From Leptoclinus maculatus (taxonomy: Eukaryota; Chordata; Actinopteri; Perciformes; Stichaeidae), in NCBI GenBank assembly GCA_032191485.1, contig JAVDOI010000010.1, positions 21,070,661 through 21,134,660 of the forward strand: 64,000 bases of DNA, given 5' to 3'. Made by a program: the position numbers and the translations under genes. Numbering within the stretch: the first letter of the stretch is position 1; the number at the start of each line of letters is the position of its first letter. This document shows, piece by piece, positions 24,030 through 36,394 of this stretch. The notes below the pieces were generated by a model that saw only the letters and a list, made by a program, of their open reading frames with translations, was not told the origin of the DNA and searched no databases.

Positions 24030-25320
24030 TAATGTTGCTCCTTAAATGCTGGATGTAATATGGAACTGTTGGCTAACGAGCCATATCAACTTAAAAGATT
24101 ATACTATTATACTATGTCAATTTTGTGTTGATAGCTTGTATCCGCTGCCCCCAAGTGGCCAAAATAAAAAGCAGTTGTTGTTGTTGTTGTTGTTGTTTGT
24201 GGCCACTTGGTAAGCATTCAGTTGACTCAAGTGTCACTACGAGGGAATTTATACCACGGCTAATATTTCACTGCAAGAAGGATCCCCTAGACATTCTGCG
24301 TATTTAAATCTGAAAGTAGTGCAGATGACTCTTCTGTAAAACAAACAGATGTAAATATATGTCAAATAAAAACACGTATATAAGAAACGTCTGCTGCAAT
24401 TTGTTCCTGACATTCTGTAAAGACTTTACCTGTGCATGGTGATTTGAGTGAAGTTTGTGTTTTACTTGTGTGTTAGTTGACATTATCCAAAATCAATCTA
24501 ATCAGCAGACGTGTGATCGGTGTCTAAACTTCCCCTCCCTTGTTTCTATAGATGTATGTATAAAACCTTTTTGTATTCACATCCATTAGGAACTGTGGCT
24601 TGCCTCCACCTGATGGTGTAGTTTGGTTCAGACTTCGTGCTGACGGAATCCAACACATTCATTTGTTCTGAACTCTGACAGGCAGATGTTAAAAACACAG
24701 ACCGTGTTCTTCTACTGTACCCCAGATAATATCAGTTTTACAGTTCTTGATTGTTTACGGGTGTTTTCTGAAAGCATGCTCTCAGATTCTCAGAAGTCTA
24801 AATACATATGTAGGCTCTCAGGACGTCCGGTTTGTTGTGACCATGTAGACTTGTTATCGGATCTGATGCTCCACAGATGTCCTGCAAAATGAAACTGCAT
24901 TCATAACAATGTTATGTTGCTTCAAAATGGTGTTTTGTCTTCATATGACACAAACCATCATATGAATAGACATCAATTGAAAACGTTAGTATACATGTCT
25001 TATCAGGGACATGTGTCTTTTGCATGTTGTACATGTACAATAGTTTGTTGTATAATATGTTTGTATAATGTTTGTCTTGGAACTCTGTGAAGTCCAACAG
25101 GGTCTGGAGAAAACCACAAAATAAATAAATGTATTCAAATTAGCGTGCATCGCCAAACCTCCATTAGAAATCCCATTACGTCGAGTCAGCTGTAGGATTA
25201 TAAACATTCAGAAGAGAACCAGACTCCACCTCAGACATTATTCTAAGATCTTGTATTACTCAGATATATCACATCCCTGTTTTCACTGAATGACTCCTAC
25301 AGGCTTCATTGGGTTGATTG
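24030..25320. other. region downstream of dusp12
   Basis: AT-rich DNA with a short (TTG)n run at 24175-24195 and no recognisable exon. Confidence 0.5.
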
Positions 25321-25329
25321 CTGTAAAAG

Positions 25330-25690
25330 CTGGAGGTTCAGGCTGCATCTGTCCGCAAGGATCTGCAGGTGGAGGCCGCTGTGAAGGTTGCTGGTAGAGG
25401 CTGTAGGCGGAGGTCTGGGCTGCAGCTGTCTTAGGCTAGTCTTTAGGTGGAGGGGGCTGTGCAGGTTGTTCGTTGAGGCTGTGGGTGGAGATGGAGCTGC
25501 AGGTGTCTGGGAGAATATTCAGGGGGCCCTGGCAGTAAGTGGAGGCGATGGTGCAGTCCGCTGGAAAAAGGAAATAGGCATAAGAACGGGCTGCAGCTAT
25601 CTGGCAGAATCTCATGGGGAGCCGGTGGTGCAGGCTGAGGCTGCAGGTGGAGGTTTGGGCTGCAGCTTGCAGAATTTTCCCCAAACCAAT
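25330..25690. repeat. degenerate minisatellite rich in CTGCAGGTGGAGG-like units
   Basis: Irregular copies of GGCTGCAG, TGGAGGC and GGTGGAGG recur every 20-50 bp with heavy divergence. Both strands have open frames here, but their composition follows the repeat and no domain is visible. Confidence 0.5.
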
Positions 25691-25853
25691 CAGTAGCCCA
25701 TGTATCCACATGACCCGAACATCATTTTGAGTCGGCATGTTGTATTTCTAAAATGTATTTGTTTATCAAGAGGGCGCAGGAAGAGTTATGTTCATCACCG
25801 TTTCCATTTTGTAATTATTCAAAAACGCATTGCGTTCACATCAAAGCTTTCTC

Positions 25854-25898
25854 CAACATCTCCTACAACAAGCTCCTAGCTTGTTGTAGGAGATGTTG
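25854..25898. repeat. perfect 21-bp inverted repeat with 3-nt loop
   Basis: The left arm 25854-25874 (CAACATCTCC then TACAACAAGCT) is exactly complementary to the right arm 25878-25898, with loop CCT. It lies about 80 bp beyond the probable 3' end of the LINE on the minus strand. Such a tight perfect palindrome is unstable in DNA and would form a strong hairpin in RNA. Confidence 0.95.
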
Positions 25899-26232
25899 CA
25901 AACTGCAGCTCAAGCTCAAGCTACAAACTGCAGCAAATTTGTTTGTAGCTGCAGCAAGTTACAGAGTAGAATAAAATATAAAATATGAAGTATGGAAATG
26001 CACAATATATACAGTACAATAAAATAACAGCAGATATTGGATTTGAAGAAATGGAATAACAAAAAAATAAAAATAAGATAATAGAATAAAAAGTAACTGC
26101 AAAAAAAAAAAAATTCACAGTATATACAATGAATTAGAATGGTATAAAATTAACAACTAGGTAAACTAAATAAACTGAACAGTAGTGCAAGGATCACCAA
26201 CAACAAGCAACAACCGTGTAGCGTTGTTGTAG

Positions 26233-28931
26233 TCATTTGAAGGATGATGATCTGGCCAGAGGTGATTTGTTATAAAGTGTTATAGCAGAGGGCAGGAATG
26301 TCCTCCTGTATCTTTCCTTGTGACAGCGGAGCTGGATCAGTCTGTTGGAGAAAGTGCTCCTCTGTCCCTGCAGTAGGTGGTGGAGAGGGTGGTCCTGGTT
26401 ATCCAATATGGATAATAGTTTCTTCAGTGTCCTCCTCTCCACCACCTGTTCCAGATTGTCTTGTTTGCAGCCAATGATGGAGCCGGCCTTCTTAACTAGT
26501 TTGTTAAGTCTGTTGGTGTCTCCGGCTCCAATGCTGCTCCCCCAGCAGACTACGGAGAAGTGAAGTGCACTGGCCACAACAGACTTGTAGAACATCTCCA
26601 ACATCTTGCTGCACACGTTGAAGGATCGAAGTTTCCTCAAGAAGAAGAGTCGACTCATCCCCTTCTTGTACACAGCGTTGATGTTGGTCTTCCAGTTCAG
26701 TCTGCTGTCGATGGAGACACCCAGGTACTTGTACTCCTCCACCATGTCCACATCCTCTCCCAGAACTCTCAGCGGTTGTGGAGCCGTCGGCTTCCTCCTG
26801 AAGTCGACCACCATCTCTCTGGTCTTGGCCACGTTCAGCAGCAGGTGATTTCTACCGGCCCACTCTACAAAGTCACCCACCACTGAACTGTACTCCTCCT
26901 CCCGTCCGTCCCTTATACACCCGACCACTGCAGAGTCATCAGAGAACTTCTGCAGATGGCATGACCCTGAGTTGTACTGGAAGTCAGTGGTGTACAAGGT
27001 GAACAGGAAGGGAGACAGAACAGTTCCCTGTGGGGCTCCAGTATCACTGACCACCACATCAGACAGCACACGGCCCAGTCGGACAAACTGTGGTCTGCCC
27101 GTGAGGTAGTCAGTGATCCAGGAGACGGTGGACGCATTAACCCCCACCACCCGCAGCTTCTCACTCAGCAGCACTGGTTGGATGGTGTTGAATGCACTGG
27201 AGAAATCAAAGAAAGTGATTCTCACAGAGCCACCGGTTCCATCCAGGTGCGACTGAGCTCGCTGCAGCAGGTAGATGATGGCGTCGTCCACTCCCACAGA
27301 GGGCTGGTATGCAAATTGCAGAGGGTCCAGTGAGGATTTCACCTGCGGTCGGAGGTGGGCCAAGACCAGCCTCTCCAGCATCTTCATCACATGAGATGTG
27401 AGGGCAACTGGTCGGTAGTCATTGAGGCCAGATGGTGTCGTCTTCTTGGGTACAGGAACCAGGCACAACGTCTTCCACAGCACTGGGACTTTCTCCTGCT
27501 TCAGGTTCAGGTTATAGAGGTGTTGCAGGACCTCCGACAGCTGGGTGGCGCAGGTCTTCAGGACCCTGGGGCTGATGCCATCAGGTCCTGCAGCCTTGCC
27601 TTGGTGGAGTCTCTCCAGCTGTCTTCTCACCTGGCCAGTCGTCACAGAGAGGAAGGGGAGGGTGGTCATGGTGTCAGTGGTGGAAGAGCCCTTTGAAGTA
27701 GAGGGCTCAGAGTCCATGCAGCTCACCAGGGGGGACAGAGGGGGAGGTGTTTGGGAGGTGTGGTGTGTGGAGGAGACAGATGAGGGCTCTGAGCTAAACC
27801 TATTGAAGAAAGAGTTTAGCTCGTTGGCCCTCTCCAGGGAGCCCCCTGGTTGTCTACCTCCAGCCTTGAAGCCAGTAATCTGCTTCATCCCCGTCCACAC
27901 CTCCCTCACATTGTTCTGCTGGAGTTTGGCCTCCAGCTTCCTCCTGTAGGTGTCCTTGCCCTCCCTGAGCTTCACCTTCAGGTCGCACTGGACTCTCCTA
28001 AGCTCCTCCCTGTCCCCAGACCTGAAAGCTGCTTTCTTCTTGTTAAGAAGAACTTTCAAGTCACTGGTGATCCATGGTTTATTGTTGGGGAAGCAGTGTA
28101 CAGTCCGGGATGGAATGGCAGTCTGTTCACAGAATTTGATGTATTCTGTGATACAGTCCGTCATGCTGTTGATATCCTCCCCATGTGGTCCACACAGCAC
28201 ATCCCAATCTGTGGACTCAAAGCAGTCCTGCAGGGCTTCATTAGCCTCCTGAGACCACCTCCTCGCAGTCCTGGTGGTCACAGGCAGCCTCTGCACCAGA
28301 GGAACATACCTGGGTGTCAATAGGATCAGGTTGTGGTCGGACCTGCCAAGGGGGGGAAGGGCAGTGGCATTGTATGCATCCTTAGCATTTGCATACAGTA
28401 GGTCCAGAGTTTTATTGTTCCTTGTGGGGCAGTCAACATACTGGTGGAAAGTTGGCAGGGCTTTATCCAAGGTGGTGTGATTGAAGTCTCCAGTAATAGC
28501 CAAAAACGCACCAGGATGTTGACTCTGCAGTCCAGACACAGTGGAGTGGATGGTGTCCACTGCTACCTCAGCGTCAGCTGATGGCGGGACGTACACAGCC
28601 ACAACAATGGCGGACGTGAACTCCCTCGGCAAATAATACGGGCACATCCCCACGGCTAATAGTTCAATGTCCGGGCTACAGAAGCGTTCTTTCACACACA
28701 CATGGTCGGATTGCACCACCTCTCGTTCACATACACTGCAATCCCACCACCTCTCTTCTTACCGCTCTGTACAATGTCTCTGTCCGCCCGAACAGTCCTG
28801 AAGCCGGGAAGCGACGCACTGTGATCCAGAAAAAAAACCGCGTGCAGCCATGTCTCCGTGAAACACATGACGCTACACTCACGGAAATCCCTCTCGGTCT
28901 TTAACATCGTCACAAGGAACAGATCCCTCAC
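26233..28931 (-). pseudogene. LINE endonuclease/reverse transcriptase ORF with one visible frameshift
   Basis: Reading from 28931, the endonuclease start shows VMCFTETWLH and KKRGGGIAVYVNERW. Near 28715 the frame shifts, and the 828-codon frame to 26233 carries the rest: ITGDFNHT and GRSDHNL (endonuclease), then KAAGPDGISPRVLK, YRPVALTSHVMKMLERLV, FFDFSSAFNTI, GAPQGTVLSPFLFTLYTTDF and the catalytic FSDDSAVVGC, ending with VKKAGSIIGC. The polymerase motif is FSDD rather than the common YADD; both acidic residues are kept. Apart from the one shift the frame is clean, implying recent activity. Autonomous function cannot be judged. Confidence 0.88.
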
Positions 28932-29005
28932 CTGCGAAGTTCGTTATCGTCTCGAGTTTAAGAAGCTCGACAAATCTTTTTGAACTCCTGCATAAGCGCC
29001 ATTTC

Positions 29006-30009
29006 CAGGGATGGGCAAAAATACATCAAAATGTATTTTGATACAAAATACAAAATACCCCTCAAATTAATTTATTAAAATAAAATACAAAATACTGGTG
29101 CCAGAAAATTTAACAAAATACAATACATGTATTTTGTATTTAAAATATAGGAAATACTTTTTTATGGATTTTCCGTTTTCTCACAATTTGGTATAGCAGA
29201 GCATTCAGGTTTGGGCTATAATACACAAAGCTCTGGTGAACCCCACAAAAAGGAAGAACATTCACAGAATAACAGTCGCCAACTGTAGAATGCATGAAAT
29301 AATAAAACTAATACTTTCATAATATGCCTTTTAAATAAAATAAATTGGATATTTAATGTTTTTTTTAAGAAATGGACATCTACTGTCATAGCCTGGCTAA
29401 CTGTGAACTATATTATCTGCCAGTAATTGATATGGCATTATGACATTCACATTGAGAAGATACAGCATAACTTGTAATACTGTGCAAGATTAGATGGTCA
29501 GACGTCTCTTGATAAGGTTATCATGAACATACAAGCTCCCAATCTCCCTCTTCCTATAGCTAGCTACTCCACTGATAAGTTAACTTGCTAAACACTGGCT
29601 ATGCACTAGCCTAGCTAGACAGTATGCTAGCGTCATTAGCATGTTAGCATCGATCGCTAGCTTGATATTATAACCATCATCACCATGTACAATAGGCTAT
29701 GTAGCCAGACCCAGACATCAATTATACATCAAGCTAGTTGACATCTGTCACACTCAGATAAAATATTTACCTTGACAGGCAATCCGTTGAAGATCTGAAG
29801 ACTGAACTCGTGAACTTTTTTTTGATTCGTGGAGAAAGTATTTTGAGTATTTTAAATACAAAATTACTCCACTCTAAATTTTATTTTGTATTTTGTTACA
29901 ATTTACGTTAGATTTTTTATCGGCCCTATCAAATACAAATTACAAAATACTCAAAAGTAATTGAAATACGTATTTCAAATACAAGTAATAGAAATACTGC
30001 CCATCCCTG
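29006..30009. mobile_element. non-autonomous hAT element nested in a LINE
   Basis: The 1004-bp element starts CAGGGATGGGCA and ends TGCCCATCCCTG, a perfect 12-bp inverted repeat. It is flanked by the identical 8-mer GCCATTTC at 28998-29005 and 30010-30017. Subterminal regions are filled with AAAATAC/GTATTTT words on both sides. There is no transposase frame. Removing it and one 8-mer rejoins the LINE 5' region. Confidence 0.93.
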
Positions 30010-30094
30010 GCCATTTCAAGTTCCTCGAGTTGGAGGAGATCCGCCCCATCGTGCAGCAGGTTTGTGACACAAAATGCACTGTAGCGTCTAAACC

Positions 30095-31474
30095 AGAGGT
30101 CTTCGAAAGGGTGTCCGCGACCCCTAGTGGGTCCGCGGAGGTACTGCAGGGGGGGGGGGTCGTGACATTTTTGGTTGATTAGACAATTTTTCATATATTT
30201 TTTATTTAAAATCTTTTTTTAAATTTCTTTAAATTTAAAAAAAAAATTGTGTTTGGTAGATTATTTCTCTGTTGTAACAATGCTTCCTGGCAATAAATCT
30301 TATACCGTTGGAAAGCCTGTTTAGTTCCCTTTTTTTAGTTTCCCTTTAGTGCCATTTGTAAGGAACATGCATTTGTGGGATGAGCAGCACAGCTGAGCAT
30401 GTGGGTTGCGCACATGAAAAATGTGCCAAATCTTCTCTGCCAATGCCAAACAGCTTATTCTGCTGTTGCTATTGACTCTTGTTTGGTGTTGTTTGGTGGA
30501 TTGGATGATTGAAGTCTATCAGTAACAAGGAAGAAACAAGACATATTGGCAATTTTACAATTATTCGCGCGAGTAGATTACATACAAAGTCTATGCAGAG
30601 ACGCAATGAGACGGGAGTGACGCGAATTTGCGATGGCGCGGCGCGATTGAATTTGCGTCAATCGCAGAATCGCCCCAAACACGTGAGTTGAAATTTTTCA
30701 ACTTCGCCGAAAAAATCGCGTGAGGCTGTGGCGCGATAGCCTATCAGTGTTGAGATGTTTCTCCTGTCATCACTGACGTCCTCCTGTTGTTGAATCAGGA
30801 AAAAAATACTGTAGCCGTCTGTGTTCACCCAGAGCTCTACGATACCTCATATTAATAGAGACCGGACCAAACTATGTGTATAAATGTGTGTGTAAACCAT
30901 ATGGTACAAACAATGAAAAAGACGCTGCCGTATTTACGTCTAGATGACGTTATTGTGTGTGTTGATGGAGCTGCTACAATGTTAGCATAGCCTAGCACCG
31001 ATCGATCCGAGCTCCATTGATATAACAAGTACAAATCGGCATCATTACGTAGTTATTTCGGAGTCCCTTTTTGTCGGTTTATTGCCGTTAAATCACAGCC
31101 AAATCAGTTTATTTTGGGTTCATACAGCTGTAGTAAACAGCGGACGTGTGGCTTGCTAGACACAGTGAATACACCTCGATACAATCCACGGAGCTCCTCC
31201 GGACTATGTTATGAACCCAGACATGACGGCGTTTAGTTTCCCGGGATATCTGTGACTTCCACAACAAGTACTAAGCAGAAATAGAGGTTATTTTTTCCAT
31301 GGTTGATGGCGGACAGTTGAACGGCTTTCTGGGCAATTCACGCAAATTAACACAAATAGTCCCCGGCGAGACCGGCGGTGCGAATGACGCGATTGGTGTG
31401 AACACAAGTCAAAATCCCAAGTGCAAAAATAATTTATCGTAGCCAGCTATGAGGTCACCAAGGTCCAGACCTCT
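30095..31474. mobile_element. possible further hAT-like element
   Basis: The left end begins CAGAGGTCTTCGAAAGG, and at 31466-31474 the complement of CAGAGGTCT occurs, so 9 bp of inverted termini match. No 8-bp duplication is visible. The first part (GGGTCCGCGGAGGTACTGCAG) resembles a hAT end often seen in fish. A GC-rich middle (about 30560-30740) contains many GCGCGA/TCGCG words. Boundaries are uncertain. Confidence 0.4.
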
Positions 31475-31949
31475 GTAATTATTTTCTGAAAAAAATCCAC
31501 CCACCGTCTCTCTGCATCTGAATAACATGAAACCGCTTGAAACTGGCAGATAATGCAACAGGGTCCGTATACGTTTTAGTCATCTGTTTTACCGTTAATT
31601 CGGAAAAAACTAAAACGGGAAAACGGAAATGGGCGGTCGTATTTACGTTTTTGGTTCTGAATTGAAAAACGGAAAAACTAAAGAACCAAAGTCAAATAAC
31701 GAGCCGAATTTCGTTTTTGCAAATCCTTTTTTTGTTTTTTTCCTTTAAAACGAGACGCAGAGCACAACAGGTAACCCGGAAACATGAATATTGCAATATA
31801 ATGACCGTATGCAAGAAATTAATAAATAAATAAATGTCGGCCGATGGGAGTGTGTTAGCATCAGTAGTTGACTACATGCTGTTTAATATTAATTTATCAA
31901 TGTACACAGCAATAATCAACTTCTCGATTAATCGGTGCATTGTTTGATG

Positions 31950-32035
31950 CAATACAGTTAGTAATATAGTTTAATCAAAGTCATTTCTGTGAACACAAAA
32001 ATGACTTCGATTAAACTATATTACGAACTGTATTG
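31950..32035. repeat. 37-bp near-perfect inverted repeat (hairpin)
   Basis: The arms 31950-31986 and 31999-32035 are complementary at 35 of 37 positions with a 12-nt loop. It is inside the long-inverted-repeat element. The size resembles a miRNA precursor or a palindromic MITE core. Confidence 0.9.
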
Positions 32036-32089
32036 CTGTTGGCACTGCTATTTGTTTGTCCACTGTATTGTGCTGTTGATTTAGTGAAC

Positions 32090-32153
32090 GCAGAGTGTAG
32101 CCTGTAAATTTCCCCACTGCGGGACTAATAAAGGATTATTTTATCATATTTTA
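32090..32153 (+). mobile_element. LINE 3' tail fragment
   Basis: The run TAAATTTCCCCACTGCGGGA followed by CTAATAAAGGATTATTTTATC matches the style of fish LINE 3' ends (AATTTCCCC, stem, AATAAAG, short repeats). Only the tail is recognisable. Confidence 0.5.
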
Positions 32154-33019
32154 GGACACGCAAAGTAAGTGTTCACCTTTCTACCACTAGATGGCAGTAT
32201 AAGTGTATTTAAACCATAGATTTAGTCATATTTACCTGTGCCTTTGTTAATTATCTAGGTTATTGATACAGATTAATTTAATGTTGATTATTTCATCTGA
32301 TATTTGCTGTTTATGGTTAATTTACATTAGTTGTATACATCATGTATTTACATGTTATATTTGTGTAATTTAAGAACTCAACATATACCTACATGGAAGA
32401 GTGAGCATGTGTTGATCACGAGGCAATAAATAGTGAAAATTGAAAAAATAAAGATGTTTGGTTTATTCTTATTGAACATTAAGCCTAATTTAACTACCTC
32501 ATTGATTTATTTGTCACACTTAAATCATGAATTGAATGGTTAAACAGAAGAGGTCAAAGGGCCAAGATGAGAAGATATAATGTTGGTTAAATGCTGTGGT
32601 CCAAATAAAATGACTTCAGTGTTATTGCCATTGAGTTACAGAAAGTTTGACTCTAGAATATTTTCAATTTGTTTTCCTAATCTCACAAGACAAGAGCAAA
32701 AACCAGATGAATTGGTTCTCTTTTCTTCTTTGCTGCCATGTTACCGGTCTCGTGACCCCTCAGATTCTCGTGACCCCTCAGATTGATCTCTGGAGCTGTG
32801 GGTGGATGCAGACCGTCAGGCTGGAATTGAGTTGGGAACCAGTGCAACAGACTACCAGCTCTTTAGCATGTTGGACACACCAGCATGGCACTGTCTCGTA
32901 AAATTAAGTTCCCATCCAAAAACACTGGTCTGCAGAAGCCTGCTGTGGGAGGAGGGCTGTTTAAAACTGTTGAAAACTGCGACTGTAAGTGGTGGCATTG
33001 CATTGTGATTACATTCCTG

Positions 33020-33382
33020 TATTTGACTTGTATTGCTGTATGCAAGTTTCCGTGGATCCTGGTTATACCTGGACCCTGGTCTTGCCTCCTGCCGTGGTTC
33101 TGTCATTGAATGTGTTATAACTCTGTTATGCTGTTCATTCTGTACACATGACATCTATTACACTTCTGTCCATCCTGATAGAGGGGTCCCTCCTCTGTTG
33201 CTCTCCCACAGGTCTCTTCCTCTTTTCTCCCCGTTAAAGGGGTTTTTGGGGAGTTTTTCCTGTTCCAATGTGAGGGTTCCGGGACAGAGGATGTCGTATG
33301 TGTACAGATTGTAAAGCCCTCTGAGGCAAATTTGTAATTTGTGATTTTGGGCTATACAAAAATAAATTGAATTGAATTGAAT
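33020..33382 (+). mobile_element. LINE 3' UTR fragment with (TTGAA)n tail
   Basis: The sequence runs through GAGGGGTCCCTCCTCTGTTG, TTTTCTCCCCGTTAAAGGGG, GGGCTATACAAAAATAAATT and ends in TTGAATTGAATTGAAT. This is a common 3' end in fish genomes. The 5' limit is unclear and may extend to about 32750. Confidence 0.7.
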
Positions 33383-34815
33383 CTCAATTCTTCTGATTCT
33401 TCAGTCTGCAGTTTATCTGCTCACATGATTTCCATCATCACAGCTTTGGCTTTCAAGAGTTGTTCCAAAACACAGCACTGCTCTGTACACAAATGACAGA
33501 AGAGTGCAGTGACGTTTCCGTGGTCGGAGAGAGGACGGAATCCATCCTCAGTTTGACTTTTAATTTTCTTTTATAAACTGTCACACGTCACAAAGACTAT
33601 TGTTGAGGTATCCACCAAAAACGTCCGAGACACACCACACCCAAAACAGATCTCTCTATTCTTCTAGTTAAATAATAGATTCACCAATTGATGAATCGCC
33701 CTATTAAATAGAAGATTAAGAAAATACTTGCAACAGAGTAAAACTGTGGTACTGCTGTGTACTGCAGATGAACTTTAATGCTATAACACCTCTACTTCCT
33801 GAGGAGCGAGATGCGAGACCCTAAAAAGCGCAACAGCAACGTTCTGTGGTTTGGGCATCTGGCTGACACGTACACATTGGATACTTTTAGGCATGTTGTG
33901 GTTTTCACAACGAACTGACAAATATGAAACAGGACTCTTGTAATCTATAGCCACATAGGAAGTGCTATCTTAAGGTGTAATTGACTTTTTATTAATATGA
34001 TTTATCCTCATTTAAGTTTCATTCTCTTTGATGATTTCTTTCCTTATATTGAGCTAAGAGTGTTTTGATCTCAGATATCGATATATTCTTTACATGTAAT
34101 CTCATATATTTAGTGTAAATTTAATGATGATAGCCTTAATGTGTTTTTCTATCATTTATCAATATGTAGTCATATGTGCTTCTATGTTGTACTGAATGGA
34201 AAAGACAAGTTAATTAATTCATTTTGGGTTCAACTTACTCTGATAATTGTCAGTCGGCATAGTAAACAGGTTGTAAGTGCAGAAACTGCAAGTATAGTAA
34301 TTGTTAGAGAGACGTCCTGTTCAATAAAAGCCAGACAGAAACCTTCATCGGGAAGAAAGTGTTCATTTAAAAGAACAAGTCTGTCAGAAAAGATAAGACT
34401 AAACTGCTTTAACCAATGAATTGAGAATGATTAGTTTTCTACTGTATATGGACCAGGAGGTTATAGATAAATGAATATTAAACTGCATGTAGTCAACTAC
34501 TGATGCTAACACACTCCCATCGGCCCAGAGTTATTTATTTATTAATTTCTTGCATATGGTCATTCTAGTGCCTTCACTTTTATTTTGAAACATTCTTGTT
34601 TCCGGTTTACCTGTTGTGCTTTGCGTCTCGTTTTAAAGGAAAAAACTAAAAAGGGATTTGCAAAAACGAAATACGGCTCGTTATTTGACTTTGGTTCTTT
34701 GGTTCTTCCGTTTTTGAATTCAGAACGAAAAACGAGAATACTATGGTATTTCCGTATTTTGTTTTTTTCGAATTAACGGTAAAACGGATGACTAAAACGT
34801 ACACGGACCACCCTG

Positions 34816-36394
34816 CAGCCTGGAGCGGCCTCTCTCCGGCTGAATATCCCAGTCAGCCAAAACACTAAAATGTACACTGTGAAAACAATCCTCTGCACAT
34901 AATGAGATGCCATTTTCACTGTTGGAAAATTAACTAGTTTGCAAGTTTTTGAGCAGCTACAGCTACATAAGCTGAGGTACAAAAGGTAGGTAAACACTTT
35001 CTGTTGCTGCCATTACACCGGTTAATACGGGGGCTCAGTCCTGTTCTGTGTACACTGTGTATACTTAAAGTACCATAAGTAAAAGTACTCATCCTTCAGA
35101 ATCATTACCATAATGTTATTGATCACTATTGTACATGCAGTATGTTGTTGTTATTTCATTATTCAAACACAGTTATCATACAGAAAAGGTACTGCATGGA
35201 CAAATCCACTGCTGATAAATTGGTGCTGTCCAGTGGCGTCTTTGTCGAACATATAGTTGTTCTTTTAGAGGCGTTTCCATCCTTTTTTAAAAATAGAATT
35301 CAAGAACAATGTGTATGGTGGTCATTTTTTAAACTGTCGCTGAGTCATGAATAAAGTAATTATTCTGGATAAACCATCAAATATCAGCTCAGACTGTCAG
35401 CTAGGTCCATTTCCATGTTCATCTACAGACTGTTTTTAAATTCATTTTTTTGTAAGATCTTACATCATCTAAGCATTTTGTGCGAAACATGATTGAGCAA
35501 CAAAGCTACTGAGTGTTCAGATCTCAATGCCAAGCCTTTAAAGTACAGTATGTGGATTGTTACAGTAAGTATTAAGTGAGCTCGTTCCACCAGCGTCTGA
35601 CTGTAACTCAGCTGTCCTGTCCAATAGACGCCTGGAAACCTGGAGCACACACACTGGAAATCTAGTGCAGAGAGGAGGAAGGGGAGGAGGAGGAGCGAAA
35701 AACGGTGACCAACCAAAAGAGAGGCTTATGAAAAAGTTATGGAAAAAAGGGTTTAAATGAGGTAAATTTAAAATGTGTGAAAATGAAAAGAAAAGAAAAG
35801 AGGAAAGAGACACCGGGGATGTGGTCTGAGTTTTCCATGCTCTCATAAGCACTGGAATTACGAATCAATCAAAGGGGACTTCCCACATTGTGTGTGTGTG
35901 TGTAAGACAGAAACATGAGATCATAACATATGTGCAGATAATGTATTATTTACATCAATCAGTTGAGGTCCTGAGAGATTGTGACCACATCCGCCACAAT
36001 CTCTCTTTAGGAAGTGAAGGAAAATAAATGAACTGTAAGACTGCTCGTGACTACAGGAGTGCTGGATGAAATGTCACATCATCTTAGACATGATCTCAAG
36101 CTGTTACAGTCTTTGAATGTCTACCTCAGATAAGTAACAAATTACAAAAGTCATATGCACAAATAACTAGAGATCAGCTGTGACGTTATAAAGTGAAGGG
36201 GGCCAATGGCCCTTTCTCCACTCCCTACCCCTCCCTACTAGCAGACAGAAATATGAACACCTGGCAAAGTACTTAAAACCACTTCTGTGGTAGCTCTCAC
36301 TCAGCCCAGTCGCCAGTTAAGATATTTGGCATTGTGCGTTTCTGCAAACTAATGAATGTGGACGTTTCGCATTCGGTCATAGCAAGTGATGTAT
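34816..36394. other. intergenic stretch with no recognised gene
   Basis: Mostly AT-rich unique-looking DNA with a short (GT)n at 35890-35902. No exon-like segments with family similarity were found. Confidence 0.5.

Larger units (their letters stand above)
25975..30090 (-). mobile_element. APE-type LINE (Jockey superfamily, Rex1/L2/CR1-like), interrupted by a hAT insertion
   Basis: A long reverse transcriptase frame (26233-28719) and an endonuclease start (to 28931) read on the minus strand. The AT-rich 3' UTR runs down to about 25975. The 5' part is split by the 1-kb hAT element at 29006-30009 and resumes at 30018 to about 30090. Only one coding frame of the two-domain type is seen; no ORF1 is apparent. 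Both outer ends are approximate because no target duplication was found. Confidence 0.85.
31559..34815. mobile_element. 3.26-kb element with about 335-bp terminal inverted repeats
   Basis: The left arm 31559-31890 and right arm 34474-34815 are inverted copies. Shared words include TACGTTTTAGTCATC, ACCGTTAATTCG, AACGAGCCG/CGGCTCGTT, CGTTTTAAAGGA (as complement) and CAGTAGTTGACTACATGC at the inner edge. The tips are CAGGG(TGG)TCCGT; the left tip has lost TGG. No target duplication was found. The interior has no transposase frame and holds two LINE 3' fragments and a long hairpin. It looks like a foldback-type or non-autonomous hAT-like element. Confidence 0.75.

Noticed and set aside
26345..28480. 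Several plus-strand ORFs up to 157 codons
   Set aside because: Antisense shadows of the LINE reverse transcriptase frame.
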